Assembly (NCBI RefSeq): GCF_910594985.1
Contig: NZ_CAJVCE010000021.1
Location: 1 to 64,000, forward strand
From: Paenibacillus allorhizosphaerae
GTDB lineage: Bacteria > Bacillota > Bacilli > Paenibacillales > NBRC-103111
Direction: 5' to 3'
Length of the DNA stretch: 64,000 bases
Shown: one piece after another, positions 54,051 through 62,082 of the stretch
Layout: each line of letters starts with the position of its first letter
Numbering within the stretch: position 1 is the first letter of the stretch
Translations under genes and position numbers: made by a program
Notes under the pieces: generated by a model
The model's input: the letters and a program-made list of their open reading frames with translations, nothing else
Told to the model about the DNA's origin: nothing
Databases searched by the model: none

Positions 54051-54914
54051 TTACGGTCCGACGCCTTGTTTGCGGTACTGCTGCGGCGACATCCCGGAGT
54101 ACTTCTTAAATGAGCGGCTAAAGTGCACCGCGGTATTGAACCCGAGCTTTTCGGATATGAGTCCGACCGGCTCGTCCGTTGTGCGAAGCATCTTCTTCGC
54201 TTCCTCGATCCGTTTGCTGGTCAAATAGTTGTTGATCGTATATCCGGTTACTTCTTTAAAGCAATGGCAAATATAATATTTGCTCAAGTGAAGTTCCTTC
54301 GACAGCTCCATCAGCGAAAAGTTTTCCGTATAATGCTGATTGATATATTGCAAAATGCGGCGAACGTTCGCCTGACTGTTCGATTGCTGCTGAGAAGGAG
54401 CAATTTCATGCAAACGTTTGGACTTTCGATATATGGCGATAAGCATTTGAATCAGAAACGTCTTTAGAATCAGTTCGTAAGCGAACGATTCCCGTTCATT
54501 TTCGCGATGGATCGACCGGAAATACGTTTCCATTTCCTCGCGTTCTTCCAGCGTCCAGTGAATTAACATCCCGTCGGGCGATTCGAACATGGACATCAGC
54601 TTTTCGAACATATCGCCGGACATCTGCTCCCGTAAAAAGGACGGCGTGAAATTTACATAGCTGCGGATATAAGGAACGTCTTTGGACGGATTGACCCGAT
54701 GAATCGTGCTTCCACGAAAAAGAAGCATGTCGCCCGGAGACAAGTCGTAAATATTTTCGCCAATGATGTAGTTCGCATTCCCGCGTATAAAATAATAAAT
54801 TTCGAGCCCTTCATGCGTGTGGACCGGCCAACTGTACTGCCAGTCATCCGCGTCGGCCCGGACATAAATCCCCAACTGCCGGAGAGCAAGATTGGTGGGA
54901 GTATGGACGATCAA
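54051..54914 (-). CDS. AraC-family regulator of the sugar/glycerol cluster
   Basis: 287 aa. An N-terminal cupin-like sensor (about 20-140, VHTHEGLEIYYFIRGNANYII, LSPGDMLLFRGSTIHRV) precedes two AraC helix-turn-helices (about 185-285, FSLMELSKELHLSKYYICH and FNTAVHFSRSFKKYSGMSPQ). TTG at 54914 is chosen because AAGGGGGTG lies 7 nt upstream; in-frame sequence reaches 54968 without such a site. It is the first gene before the solute-binding protein on the same strand (46 nt gap) and likely activates the cluster with the transported sugar or a product as ligand. Confidence 0.87.
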   Translation of the reverse strand: MIVHTPTNLALRQLGIYVRADADDWQYSWPVHTHEGLEIYYFIRGNANYIIGENIYDLSPGDMLLFRGSTIHRVNPSKDVPYIRSYVNFTPSFLREQMSGDMFEKLMSMFESPDGMLIHWTLEEREEMETYFRSIHRENERESFAYELILKTFLIQMLIAIYRKSKRLHEIAPSQQQSNSQANVRRILQYINQHYTENFSLMELSKELHLSKYYICHCFKEVTGYTINNYLTSKRIEEAKKMLRTTDEPVGLISEKLGFNTAVHFSRSFKKYSGMSPQQYRKQGVGP

Positions 54915-55064
54915 GAGGACACCCCCTTCGTGAAAAGGCGAAAAGAACAAGCTTGTTTGCGTTTCCAAATTAACGATACCATACTGAAATTGAGCTCACT
55001 TAACATATATTGCTGTTAATTTAATCGGAATTGTTGAAAACTATGCAAGCGCGTAAAATATAAA

Positions 55065-55094
55065 AGTGTTTCTGCCAATAGCGGCAAAAACACC
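55065..55094 (-). terminator. possible terminator downstream of the epimerase-like gene
   Basis: GTGTTT-C-TGCC pairs with GGCA-A-AAACAC (one mismatch). On the minus strand it is followed by TTTTATATTTTACG. It lies about 200 nt past the stop at 55302. The rest of the gap 54969-55301 shows no gene; it should hold the araC promoter. Confidence 0.55.
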
Positions 55095-55301
55095 CAGAAA
55101 ATACGTTAAAAATTGTCAATCGATCCTCTCTTCCATTCCCTTCCGCTTTCTCCAGTCCGGAGAGGTTACTGCAGGGAGTGTTTCACGGGGAACAGAACTA
55201 TTACCGGATTAGCCCGTCAGCTGAGGATCGGCGGCCGTCATTAGGATCGCCTTCGAGGCGCTTTACGCACTCAACTCGTTAACTAGTCGCTAAAAATCCC
55301 G

Positions 55302-56258
55302 TTAGCTGCGTTTCTGCCATTCGTGAATGGTTGCCGTGATCCCCTCTGTGAATGGGGTCGCCGGAATCGGACCGATGCGACGCTTATATTTGTCCCCGCT
55401 TAATGTAAGCGGTTCTTCCGTCAAATACAGCATCTCGACGACCTCCTTCATAACCGGCACGAACATCCCGAGCAAAGATAGCCCCATTCTCCCAAGCGGA
55501 ATGACCGGCTTTGTGGATCCGCTTGTCTGCCGGGCGATGCGAACAATATCCCGTCCCGAGATCGTGCCTGAACCCGGAATATGCCAATTTTCCCCGTATG
55601 CGTGATCATGGCTTGCAAGCTCTACGATCATTGCCGCCGCATCCGGCAAGTATACGTATTCGCGCGGCACATTCATGTTGCCGATGAAAAACGCCATTTT
55701 CCCGGCGGCAATCGCCTCCAGTGTCGATCCCAAGTAAGATGCTTGATTGGCCGTTGGCCCGTAATAATCGGGCAGACGAACGATCATGGCTTGAGCGTCG
55801 CTCCACCTCCGGCTGAAGATCATCTGCTCGAAAGCAAGCCGGGTCTTGCCTTTCTTGGTGTGCGGCTGCTTGGGATGCTCCTCGGTCACCGGATCCGTCT
55901 GTTTTCTTCCGTACGGGTAAATGCCGTCCACCGCGACAACCTTCAAGCTAAGCCGGTGAGCGGCCTCCATCACCGCTTCACCCAACGGGATCAGCTTGCT
56001 TGCCATTTCGTTATACGGCACATTAGCGCAGTGGAACAAAACATCCGCCCCTTCCGACGCGGCCGCCACGTCGTTCGACCGGAAAGCGTCGCCGACAGCC
56101 AGGGACAGGTGGTCTGGATGGCCTAGCTGCGCCGCTAGCTGTTCCAGCTTTTGGCGGGAACGCCCGAACGCAATTGTAGGTATGCCCCGGCTGATCAATT
56201 CGGTCGTAACGACCGCCCCCGTACCGCCTGTTGCACCGATCACAATCGCTTTTTTCAT
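55302..56258 (-). CDS. NAD(P)-dependent epimerase/dehydratase-like protein
   Basis: 318 aa, extended/atypical SDR. The cofactor motif is AIVIGATGGTGAVV; FGRSRQKLEQL, VDGIYPYGR and VRLPDYYGP follow. The atypical motif and the length fit NmrA/epimerase-like oxidoreductases acting on unknown substrates. The ATG at 56258 is used because GGAAGG lies 9 nt upstream; two earlier in-frame starts overlap that site. The promoter at 56311-56339 is flanked by two TetR-type operators, and the TetR gene lies just upstream on the same strand, so repression by it is likely. Confidence 0.8.
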   Translation of the reverse strand: MKKAIVIGATGGTGAVVTTELISRGIPTIAFGRSRQKLEQLAAQLGHPDHLSLAVGDAFRSNDVAAASEGADVLFHCANVPYNEMASKLIPLGEAVMEAAHRLSLKVVAVDGIYPYGRKQTDPVTEEHPKQPHTKKGKTRLAFEQMIFSRRWSDAQAMIVRLPDYYGPTANQASYLGSTLEAIAAGKMAFFIGNMNVPREYVYLPDAAAMIVELASHDHAYGENWHIPGSGTISGRDIVRIARQTSGSTKPVIPLGRMGLSLLGMFVPVMKEVVEMLYLTEEPLTLSGDKYKRRIGPIPATPFTEGITATIHEWQKRS

Positions 56259-56282
56259 TTTCATCAACCTTCCATTTGTTTA

Positions 56283-56302
56283 GTTATTGATCAATCACTA
56301 AC
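56283..56302. promoter_or_regulatory. TetR-type operator, downstream copy
   Basis: GTTATTGATCAATCACTAAC, an imperfect 20-bp palindrome that lies just after the -10 box of the epimerase-like gene's promoter. Confidence 0.6.
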
Positions 56303-56310
56303 TTTATTAC

Positions 56311-56339
56311 AATATAATAAATTGTTATTGATTGGTCAA
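56311..56339 (-). promoter_or_regulatory. promoter of the epimerase-like gene
   Basis: On the minus strand, -35 TTGACC (56339-56334), a 17-nt spacer and -10 TATATT (56316-56311). The -35 box is inside the palindrome 56324-56343. Confidence 0.65.
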
Positions 56340-56343
56340 TAAC
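56324..56343. promoter_or_regulatory. TetR-type operator, upstream copy
   Basis: GTTATTGATTGGTCAATAAC, with 8-bp arms GTTATTGA/TCAATAAC around 4 nt, matching the second copy at 56283-56302; the centres are 41 bp apart and bracket the -10 box. Confidence 0.65.
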
Positions 56344-56373
56344 TAATTTTCACGGCTTGTTGCGCCGCACCGT

Positions 56374-56895
56374 TCACCCCTCCATTAATTCCGGCAGCTC
56401 CAATGCCGCTGAAATATTGCACAGCATCCCTCTTGCCAGGAATAGTAGCGTCCGCTCTTCCGGATTCGGGATGCCCGCTTCACAAAAAGCCCCAAGCACG
56501 ATTTGACGTACTTCCCGGAATCCGCTGCGCATTGCCTCCCGGATAGCCTCTTCCTGAATCGTCTGCGCCTGCATCTGGAGAAGCGTCTCATGCCGATGGG
56601 ATGCCAAAATTTGCTCGTACGCTTCAATTAAAGCATGTTCCAAGCGCTCGGGCGCTGCCGATTGCACGACTTGTCGGAACGATTGGACGATTCTCGCCCA
56701 TGAAACCTCAAGTGCCGTAAGCAGTAATGCTTCCTTTGTTGCAAAAAAACGAAAAATATACGGCTGCGATATGCTCGCCCGTTCCGCTACTTGCGCCGTC
56801 GTCGCACGGAAATAGCCGATTTCTGCAAATACTTCAATTGCCGCCGATACGATTTCGGCTTTGCGGTTCACCGATGCCGCTTCATCCCTGGCCAT
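56374..56895 (-). CDS. TetR/AcrR-family regulator
   Basis: 173 aa. The HTH is typical (KAEIVSAAIEVFAEIGYFRA, VAERASISQPYIFRFFATKE). The ATG at 56895 (MARDEAASVNRK) is supported by AAGGAAGTG upstream; in-frame sequence reaches 57087 but does not look like TetR. It is 115 nt upstream of the epimerase-like gene on the same strand and is the likely ligand-controlled repressor acting at the palindromes 56283-56343. Confidence 0.85.
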   Translation of the reverse strand: MARDEAASVNRKAEIVSAAIEVFAEIGYFRATTAQVAERASISQPYIFRFFATKEALLLTALEVSWARIVQSFRQVVQSAAPERLEHALIEAYEQILASHRHETLLQMQAQTIQEEAIREAMRSGFREVRQIVLGAFCEAGIPNPEERTLLFLARGMLCNISAALELPELMEG

Positions 56896-57117
56896 GACGT
56901 TCACTTCCTTCAAATCATTTAGTGATGAATCAATAGTTTCTCGAGTATAACCGAATTGCCGCGAGGAATCAATTGCCTGACCATTGAAAAAAGCGGCGCG
57001 GATTGGCGCTTTTGAACCGTTCCCCGCCGCCGCAACATCCGGCCGCCGCTCTGCACCGTATCGGCAAAAATAAGAGGATTGAACCAAGCCATCCTGAGCA
57101 GAATGGCTTGTCTTTTG

Positions 57118-57873
57118 CTAAATCTCGCCCCAGAATACTTCGGTTTCATAGTCGAAAAACACTTTGCCGTCCTGTTTGCTGCGATCAAAGATTAGCCGCA
57201 ATTCGTTTATCATCGGTTCATGATTCGGATGTCCGGGAGCCGGACTGTAGGAAGACGAAAGCAGCCGCCCTCTCAACCCTTCAAAATCGAAAGCTTGCTG
57301 TATGGTGAACCGCGCCTCTTGCATCGTCCCAGGCTTGAAAAAGGTGGCCAGAATGTCCGGCGAAATGTTCTTGTGATTCACTTCTTTGTAGTCGGTACCG
57401 AAAGTTTGAAGCAATCGATCATACGCTTCCCGAAAGGGGGTGCCGTGCGTAAGCCGGGAATTCCATAGCAGGACGACCTTCCCGCCCGGCTTTACGATTC
57501 GCTTGAACTCCGCTTGCGCTGCGGTACGGTCGAACCAGTGAAATGCCTGCGCGCAAACGATAAAATGTATGGACCGGTCCGGCAGCCCGGTCACCTCGGC
57601 CGACCCCGCGACAGCGCGGAAGTTCGGGTTTTCTCCCAAAACGTTCTCCGCCGCTTCCCGCATCTCCGGATTCGGTTCAACAGCAATCACGCGGCTTCCC
57701 CGCTCCAGAAGCAGCTTCGAGAAAATCCCCGTTCCCGCTCCGATATCGGCCACTTCGCTACCCCGCTGCAATCCTACTACATCGTACAAATAATCGATCG
57801 CTTCTTGCGGATAGCTCGGGCGATATTTCACATACGAATCGACCCGGTTCGAAAACCGTTCTTTGTTGTTCAT
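57118..57873 (-). CDS. class I SAM-dependent methyltransferase
   Basis: 251 aa. VADIGAGTGIFSKLL (motif I), VIAVEPNPEMREAA, IHFIVCAQAFHWFD and VKPGGKVVLLWNSR place it in the same family as the gene at 24035-24853, which shares the FHW signature. The N-terminal FSNRVDSYVKYRPSYP is typical of this group. The methyl acceptor is unknown. It lies 26 nt upstream of a weak hairpin at 57085-57110 (CAAGCCAT/ATGGCTTG) and next to a VOC-family gene on the same strand. Confidence 0.83.
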   Translation of the reverse strand: MNNKERFSNRVDSYVKYRPSYPQEAIDYLYDVVGLQRGSEVADIGAGTGIFSKLLLERGSRVIAVEPNPEMREAAENVLGENPNFRAVAGSAEVTGLPDRSIHFIVCAQAFHWFDRTAAQAEFKRIVKPGGKVVLLWNSRLTHGTPFREAYDRLLQTFGTDYKEVNHKNISPDILATFFKPGTMQEARFTIQQAFDFEGLRGRLLSSSYSPAPGHPNHEPMINELRLIFDRSKQDGKVFFDYETEVFWGEI

Positions 57874-57915
57874 TCACGTCCACGCTCCTTCAAGGAAATA
57901 GGCATATCATGCCGG

Positions 57916-58290
57916 CTACAGCCATTCAAGAAACTCCAACCGATTCCCGAAGGGATCGTTCAAATAAAACCGTTTCACGCCTTCGTCTGCACGAACATCG
58001 TCATCCGTTACTTTCATCCCTTTATCCAGCAAACTACTGCGAAGCGCGTCGACATTGTGCACATGAAATGCCGGGTGCGCCTTGGTTGCAGGGACAAAGT
58101 CATTTTGTACGCCAATATGCACTTGATGCGCGCCGCACAAAAACCATACGCCGCCGCGGCTTCGCAGCTTTTCGGGCTTCGGTATTTCGCTCCAGCCCAA
58201 GACGCCGGCATAAAACGTTCTCGCCTCCGATTCGCAGCCTTCAGGTGCGGCCAATTGAACGTGGTCAATACCGGTATAGCGGAATGACAT
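57916..58290 (-). CDS. VOC-family (glyoxalase/dioxygenase-like) protein
   Basis: 124 aa. Two beta-alpha-beta-beta-beta half-modules: YTGIDHVQLAAPEGCESEARTFYAGVLGW and HPAFHVHNVDALRSSLLDKG, ending FYLNDPFGNRLEFLEW. The metal-ligand pattern (H at position 9, H near 76, E near 121) is present. VOC proteins act as glyoxalases, dioxygenases or antibiotic-binding resistance proteins, and which applies here is open. Start at 58290 (MSFRYTG) has GAGAGGGG upstream. It is followed by the methyltransferase on the same strand after 42 nt. Confidence 0.8.
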   Translation of the reverse strand: MSFRYTGIDHVQLAAPEGCESEARTFYAGVLGWSEIPKPEKLRSRGGVWFLCGAHQVHIGVQNDFVPATKAHPAFHVHNVDALRSSLLDKGMKVTDDDVRADEGVKRFYLNDPFGNRLEFLEWL

Positions 58291-58531
58291 ATCAAACCCC
58301 TCTCCCCGAAGTTTCATTGGATGAAATTTAGTTTCATTTATTAAATCCATTTTATAGCAAGTTACAGTAAATATCCAGCACAATTTGCATCCATTTTTCG
58401 TATGCCCTTTATCCTGTATTGCAATAAATATATATTGACATAACCTATTTGACGATGATACGATGGTGTAATTCCCATTTTATGGGTTATAACAAAAGCT
58501 TCTGACTTTATAAACATAGAGGTGTGACCCC

Positions 58532-59326
58532 ATGCTGCTGCCGATCGCTGAATCGTTTATTGAACAAGTAAAAGAGTGGCTCATCCGGGATAACCGGTTT
58601 ACCGGTCTCCTTGGAGGCGGATCGATGATGACAGGTACCATGGATGAATTTAGCGATCTGGATCTTATTCTCGTGTATCAGCCTGCTTATCGGAATGAGA
58701 TCATGCATGACCGCCTGACCTTGGCGGAACAACTGGGAGGCTTGCTGGCCGCGTTCACCGGCGAACATGTCGGAGAGCCGCGGCTCGTCATCTGCTTATA
58801 CGGCCCGGCCCCGCTGCATGTCGATTTCAAATTCGTCACGCCCGAGGAGCTCGAGGAACGAATCGAGAATCCTCTCGTTCTTTGGGAGAGGGGCCTGGAG
58901 ATCAGCACTATTCTTCGGAAAACGTCCCCCCTTCACCCTTCCCCTGATCCTCAATGGATCGAGGACCGATTCTGGGTCTGGGTCCATTACGGCGCCGCCA
59001 AGCTGGGGAGAGGCGAACTGTTCGAATTGATCGATCATCTTACTTTTGTTCGCAGTACCGTACTGGGTCCGCTAATTGCGGCCGTCAACGGTCAGCTTCC
59101 CCGAGGAGTAAGGATGCTCGAACAGCACGTCCCGAACATGATTGCAGAACTTGAGGCAACCGTACCCGCTCACGATGCCCATAGTTGTTACAACGCCCTG
59201 AAGTCAACCATTCGAATATATCAACGCTTCCGGGCAAATGATCCGAATATCATGCATAAAAAAGAAGCCGAGCAAGTTGCGATCGCATATCTCGACCAGG
59301 TCTACAACTCTTTATCCGACAAATAA
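58532..59326 (+). CDS. nucleotidyltransferase-domain protein
   Basis: 264 aa. A pol-beta-type nucleotidyltransferase core (about 20-105) shows GGGSMMTGTMDEFSDLDLIL, with the GS pair (G30-S31) and metal aspartates D42 and D44, and a third acid D98 in LHVDFKFV. The helical C-terminal half (about 120-260) resembles that of aminoglycoside nucleotidyltransferase-like proteins (RFWVWVHYGAAKLGRGELFE). It may modify an antibiotic or another small molecule by nucleotidyl transfer. GAGGTG precedes the ATG. The next gene on the strand encodes a SIR2-like protein 118 nt downstream. Confidence 0.78.
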   Translation: MLLPIAESFIEQVKEWLIRDNRFTGLLGGGSMMTGTMDEFSDLDLILVYQPAYRNEIMHDRLTLAEQLGGLLAAFTGEHVGEPRLVICLYGPAPLHVDFKFVTPEELEERIENPLVLWERGLEISTILRKTSPLHPSPDPQWIEDRFWVWVHYGAAKLGRGELFELIDHLTFVRSTVLGPLIAAVNGQLPRGVRMLEQHVPNMIAELEATVPAHDAHSCYNALKSTIRIYQRFRANDPNIMHKKEAEQVAIAYLDQVYNSLSDK

Positions 59327-59444
59327 ATAGCCGTCGATTCTTGCCAATCGAGGATGATCCCTCCGGCATCTTCTTCTATTTCCATATTCATACTATAATG
59401 GAATTGTGGTCGTCTTTCGATTTTATGGCCGGGGGTGCGTTGCA

Positions 59445-60989
59445 ATGGCAAGGGCAAAAATCGCATTGTTTTTCGGAGCTGGCACCGAGATCGGTTACGG
59501 GCTGCCCTCTGGAGGAAAGTTTGCGCTGGATCTGTTCAGAACACCCGTGGAGGAGGACAAAGCCGAATTTCGAAAGCAGCTCGAGAAAATCAACAATACT
59601 TCCCATTATGCTACAAAATGGCTGCCGAACAACTATTTGAAAAAGCGAATCCATGTTTTTGGAAAAGGCGACTTCGAAGGAATCGTTACATCGAGTTTGG
59701 AGTATCGGCGCGAAGAAATTTTAACGTACCTGGAGAACTTTGATGAACATGTACATAAGCTTTTAAGGTATTGGTCGTTAAGCGAAGAAGAAGTAAGAAT
59801 GAAATATAAAGAGGAGATGGGATTCGATATCGGAGACATCTCCTACGGACAAGCGGTAAAGCTCAACAATCGATTGGCCGAGAGCGTGCGGCTGTTCGAA
59901 TCCGACTTCTTCTCCGCCATGCTAAAAATACTGGAGACGCAGGAAAGCAGGAAGCTGCAGCGAACCGTTCGAGCCATTCTTGAATTGCTAATCGGCTCTT
60001 GCGGGCAACGGCTGATTTCTACACTGAATGAAGAACTGTTCGAATCGGCTCCCGAGAAATTGTCGGTCTTTGATGATCTATCCGGTATATTCAGTCTGGA
60101 CTATCGCACCGTCGGTCAAACCGGCATGGAGATTGTACTTGAGGAGAAGCCGATTCCGGTTTCTTCACAGAGTTCGCTTACGGAAATCATGATCGAAGTA
60201 GGTCGAATCGTTCTTGAAGATCTATATTCAAAAGCGATGGATTACCAAGCCTTAATCGACAGTCATTTCCGATACCTGTACAACCCCAGGGCTCACTGGG
60301 CCAAGTTTACAAGAATCAGTATTTTCCTCCACACGGTCAGAAGATATATCAGCACCCGGAACGACATGGACATGGACAAACTTGCCGATGGCCCCGGCTA
60401 TTATCATGATTTGGAACCTTTATCGCAGCAGGCCGCCATCATGGCCATAGGAACGACGAATTATAACAGTTATGTGGAGCAAGTGCTTGCATCCCGCTTG
60501 ATTCCGTCGGTTCCGGTTTACCATCTGAACGGCAGCGTGGATGAATTTTATGATCCGTACTGCAATAACATCACGATTGCAAACCCGAATGAACCATGGG
60601 AAAACGGCGAGCATCTTCTTGTACCTTTTATGTTTACGCAAAGCGGCGTGAAGCCTTTAACCTCAATCACCATGTCACGAAAATATGTAGAGCTTTACGA
60701 TAAGTTCAAACAATCCGATATCGTCTGCATTATCGGCTATTCATTCAGCGGCGATGACGGGCATATTAACGGGCTCTTCCGAGCATTGGCCGTGGATGGG
60801 AAGAAGCTGATTATTTTCCATTATGGCGACGGCAATGATTTATTGTTAAAAAGGGAATACCAGGCCAAGCTCAGACTAACCAGCCCGGATCATCTGGACA
60901 TATTCCGTATCGACGAGAATCGAACAACAAAAGGGATCCCCTGGTGGGAACGCGCGCTTCAAGAAAGCTTATTGATGTCTGTAACCTGA
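59445..60989 (+). CDS. SIR2-like NAD-binding protein with a large helical insertion
   Basis: 514 aa, cytoplasmic. The sirtuin-type Rossmann fold is split: ALFFGAGTEIGYGLPSGGKF at the N-terminus, then TTNYN (337-340), catalytic-type histidine H360 in YHLNGSVDEFYDP and IIGYSFSGDDGHIN (about 431). Between residues about 50 and 330 lies a mainly helical region I do not recognise. This layout is that of SIR2-like proteins found in bacterial antiphage systems, which degrade NAD when triggered, rather than of protein deacetylases; no zinc-binding cysteine module is visible. The ATG at 59445 is preceded by GGGGGTG. Role as a defence NADase is inference. Confidence 0.72.
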   Translation: MARAKIALFFGAGTEIGYGLPSGGKFALDLFRTPVEEDKAEFRKQLEKINNTSHYATKWLPNNYLKKRIHVFGKGDFEGIVTSSLEYRREEILTYLENFDEHVHKLLRYWSLSEEEVRMKYKEEMGFDIGDISYGQAVKLNNRLAESVRLFESDFFSAMLKILETQESRKLQRTVRAILELLIGSCGQRLISTLNEELFESAPEKLSVFDDLSGIFSLDYRTVGQTGMEIVLEEKPIPVSSQSSLTEIMIEVGRIVLEDLYSKAMDYQALIDSHFRYLYNPRAHWAKFTRISIFLHTVRRYISTRNDMDMDKLADGPGYYHDLEPLSQQAAIMAIGTTNYNSYVEQVLASRLIPSVPVYHLNGSVDEFYDPYCNNITIANPNEPWENGEHLLVPFMFTQSGVKPLTSITMSRKYVELYDKFKQSDIVCIIGYSFSGDDGHINGLFRALAVDGKKLIIFHYGDGNDLLLKREYQAKLRLTSPDHLDIFRIDENRTTKGIPWWERALQESLLMSVT

Positions 60990-60992
60990 AAC

Positions 60993-61026
60993 AAAGGAGA
61001 TGGTGCATAAACGCGCCATCTCCTTT
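60993..61026 (+). terminator. terminator of the SIR2-like gene
   Basis: AAAGGAGATGG pairs with CCATCTCCTTT, extended by three more pairs to a 6-nt loop, and followed by TTCTAAG, immediately after the stop codon. Confidence 0.8.
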
Positions 61027-61124
61027 TCTAAGTGGTGATACCGCTCGCGAGTGTTGCCACGAACGGCAAGGTTTCAACCGGGGACTTTTGCAGCGTAACC
61101 GCTCAGGCTCAGCCTATCACCGCA

Positions 61125-61892
61125 TTAATTCCCGGCAAGCGTTGACCCCGTTTCAAGAAATGTTTTCATCCCGGAAAGGACGATCGGCAAACCGTTTTCA
61201 AGAATTTTCGCCGTATGGGCAGCCTGCTCAAATTCATCATGCACGGCCGTGACGAGCGTCACGCCCGGGAATTCGTTATGCGAAGCGATTTCCCACGTAA
61301 TCCGTGATGGTGATTCGCCGGCTGCGTCCGGGAAAGAGAGTAACCTCCAACTCATCACCAATTGATGCGGAGGATTCAGGGTGAGAATGACGCCTTCGGC
61401 TTTTTTCTCCCCTTGCTGATCCCATAGTTCGAAAGGCGCCCCCTCCTCCCAGTCGGATCGGATCGAGCAATTGAACCAAAACTTTGATGTTTTGGCCGGA
61501 TCCGTGATCGCCTGCCATACTTGATCGGGTGTCGCTTTAATGGCAATGCGGTTGACATGCCGAGGTTTATTATCCATATTCGTTCCACGCTCCAATTCGT
61601 TTTTAAGAGATGTTAATTCAATTGCCCACGGTTCGGCGTACTTGCTTACCCATCGGTCGTAAATTTGACGTATCGGCACGGCATTCAGATAATGCAGCTT
61701 TTCCCTGCCGACTTTTCTGGTGGTAATCAGCCCCGCTTCCTCCAAAATATTGAGATGTTTCATGACACCGAATCTGGACATTTGCAGCGGCGCGCAAAGA
61801 TCGTTCAGCGTTCGCCCATCGGACGCATTGAGCAGGTCCAACAGCGTGCGACGGCTAGGATCAGCCAGTGCTTTGAATATTTCATTTTCCAA
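61125..61892 (-). CDS. ArsR-type HTH fused to an SRPBCC (AHSA1-like) ligand domain
   Basis: 255 aa. Residues 1-95 form an ArsR winged helix (ENEIFKALADPSRRTLLDLL, RFGVMKHLNILEEAGLITTR). Residues about 105-255 form an SRPBCC/AHSA1 domain (IAIKATPDQVWQAITDP, WEEGAPFELWD, VMSWRLLSFPDAAG), which binds hydrophobic ligands in a deep pocket. In related loci these are often two neighbouring genes; here they are one protein, suggesting a repressor with a built-in ligand sensor. TTG at 61892 is chosen because AAAGGAGG lies 8 nt upstream. It is divergent from an FMN reductase gene, with a palindrome over that gene's promoter. Confidence 0.85.
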   Translation of the reverse strand: MENEIFKALADPSRRTLLDLLNASDGRTLNDLCAPLQMSRFGVMKHLNILEEAGLITTRKVGREKLHYLNAVPIRQIYDRWVSKYAEPWAIELTSLKNELERGTNMDNKPRHVNRIAIKATPDQVWQAITDPAKTSKFWFNCSIRSDWEEGAPFELWDQQGEKKAEGVILTLNPPHQLVMSWRLLSFPDAAGESPSRITWEIASHNEFPGVTLVTAVHDEFEQAAHTAKILENGLPIVLSGMKTFLETGSTLAGN

Positions 61893-61941
61893 TCGGAACA
61901 CCTCCTTTGCACAGCAAAAATGTCTTTTTGCAATTTGCCCC

Positions 61942-61971
61942 TTGACACGTTACTAAATAGTAACATATTAT
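61942..61971 (+). promoter_or_regulatory. promoter of the FMN reductase operon
   Basis: -35 TTGACA (61942-61947), an 18-nt spacer and -10 TATTAT (61966-61971). The spacer is filled by the palindrome 61949-61964. Confidence 0.7.
61949..61964. promoter_or_regulatory. candidate ArsR operator 1
   Basis: GTTACT-AAAT-AGTAAC, 6-bp arms, exactly between the -35 and -10 boxes of the divergent promoter. Confidence 0.6.
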
Positions 61972-61975
61972 AAAG

Positions 61976-61991
61976 GTGACGTTATAGTCAC
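61976..61991. promoter_or_regulatory. candidate ArsR operator 2
   Basis: GTGAC-GTTATA-GTCAC, same length as operator 1, centre 27 bp away, downstream of the -10 box near the transcript start. Confidence 0.45.
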
Positions 61992-62082
61992 ATATTATCA
62001 CAAACAGGTCTGTTTGTCAGCCGGCGACAACGGCCCGCCCATTCACAACCATCCAAAATGAGAATGAAAGGTGATTTTTTAT

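Noticed and set aside
57085..57110. Hairpin CAAGCCAT/ATGGCTTG past the methyltransferase stop codon as a terminator
   Set aside because: No T run follows on the minus strand; the stem alone is not enough for a separate feature.
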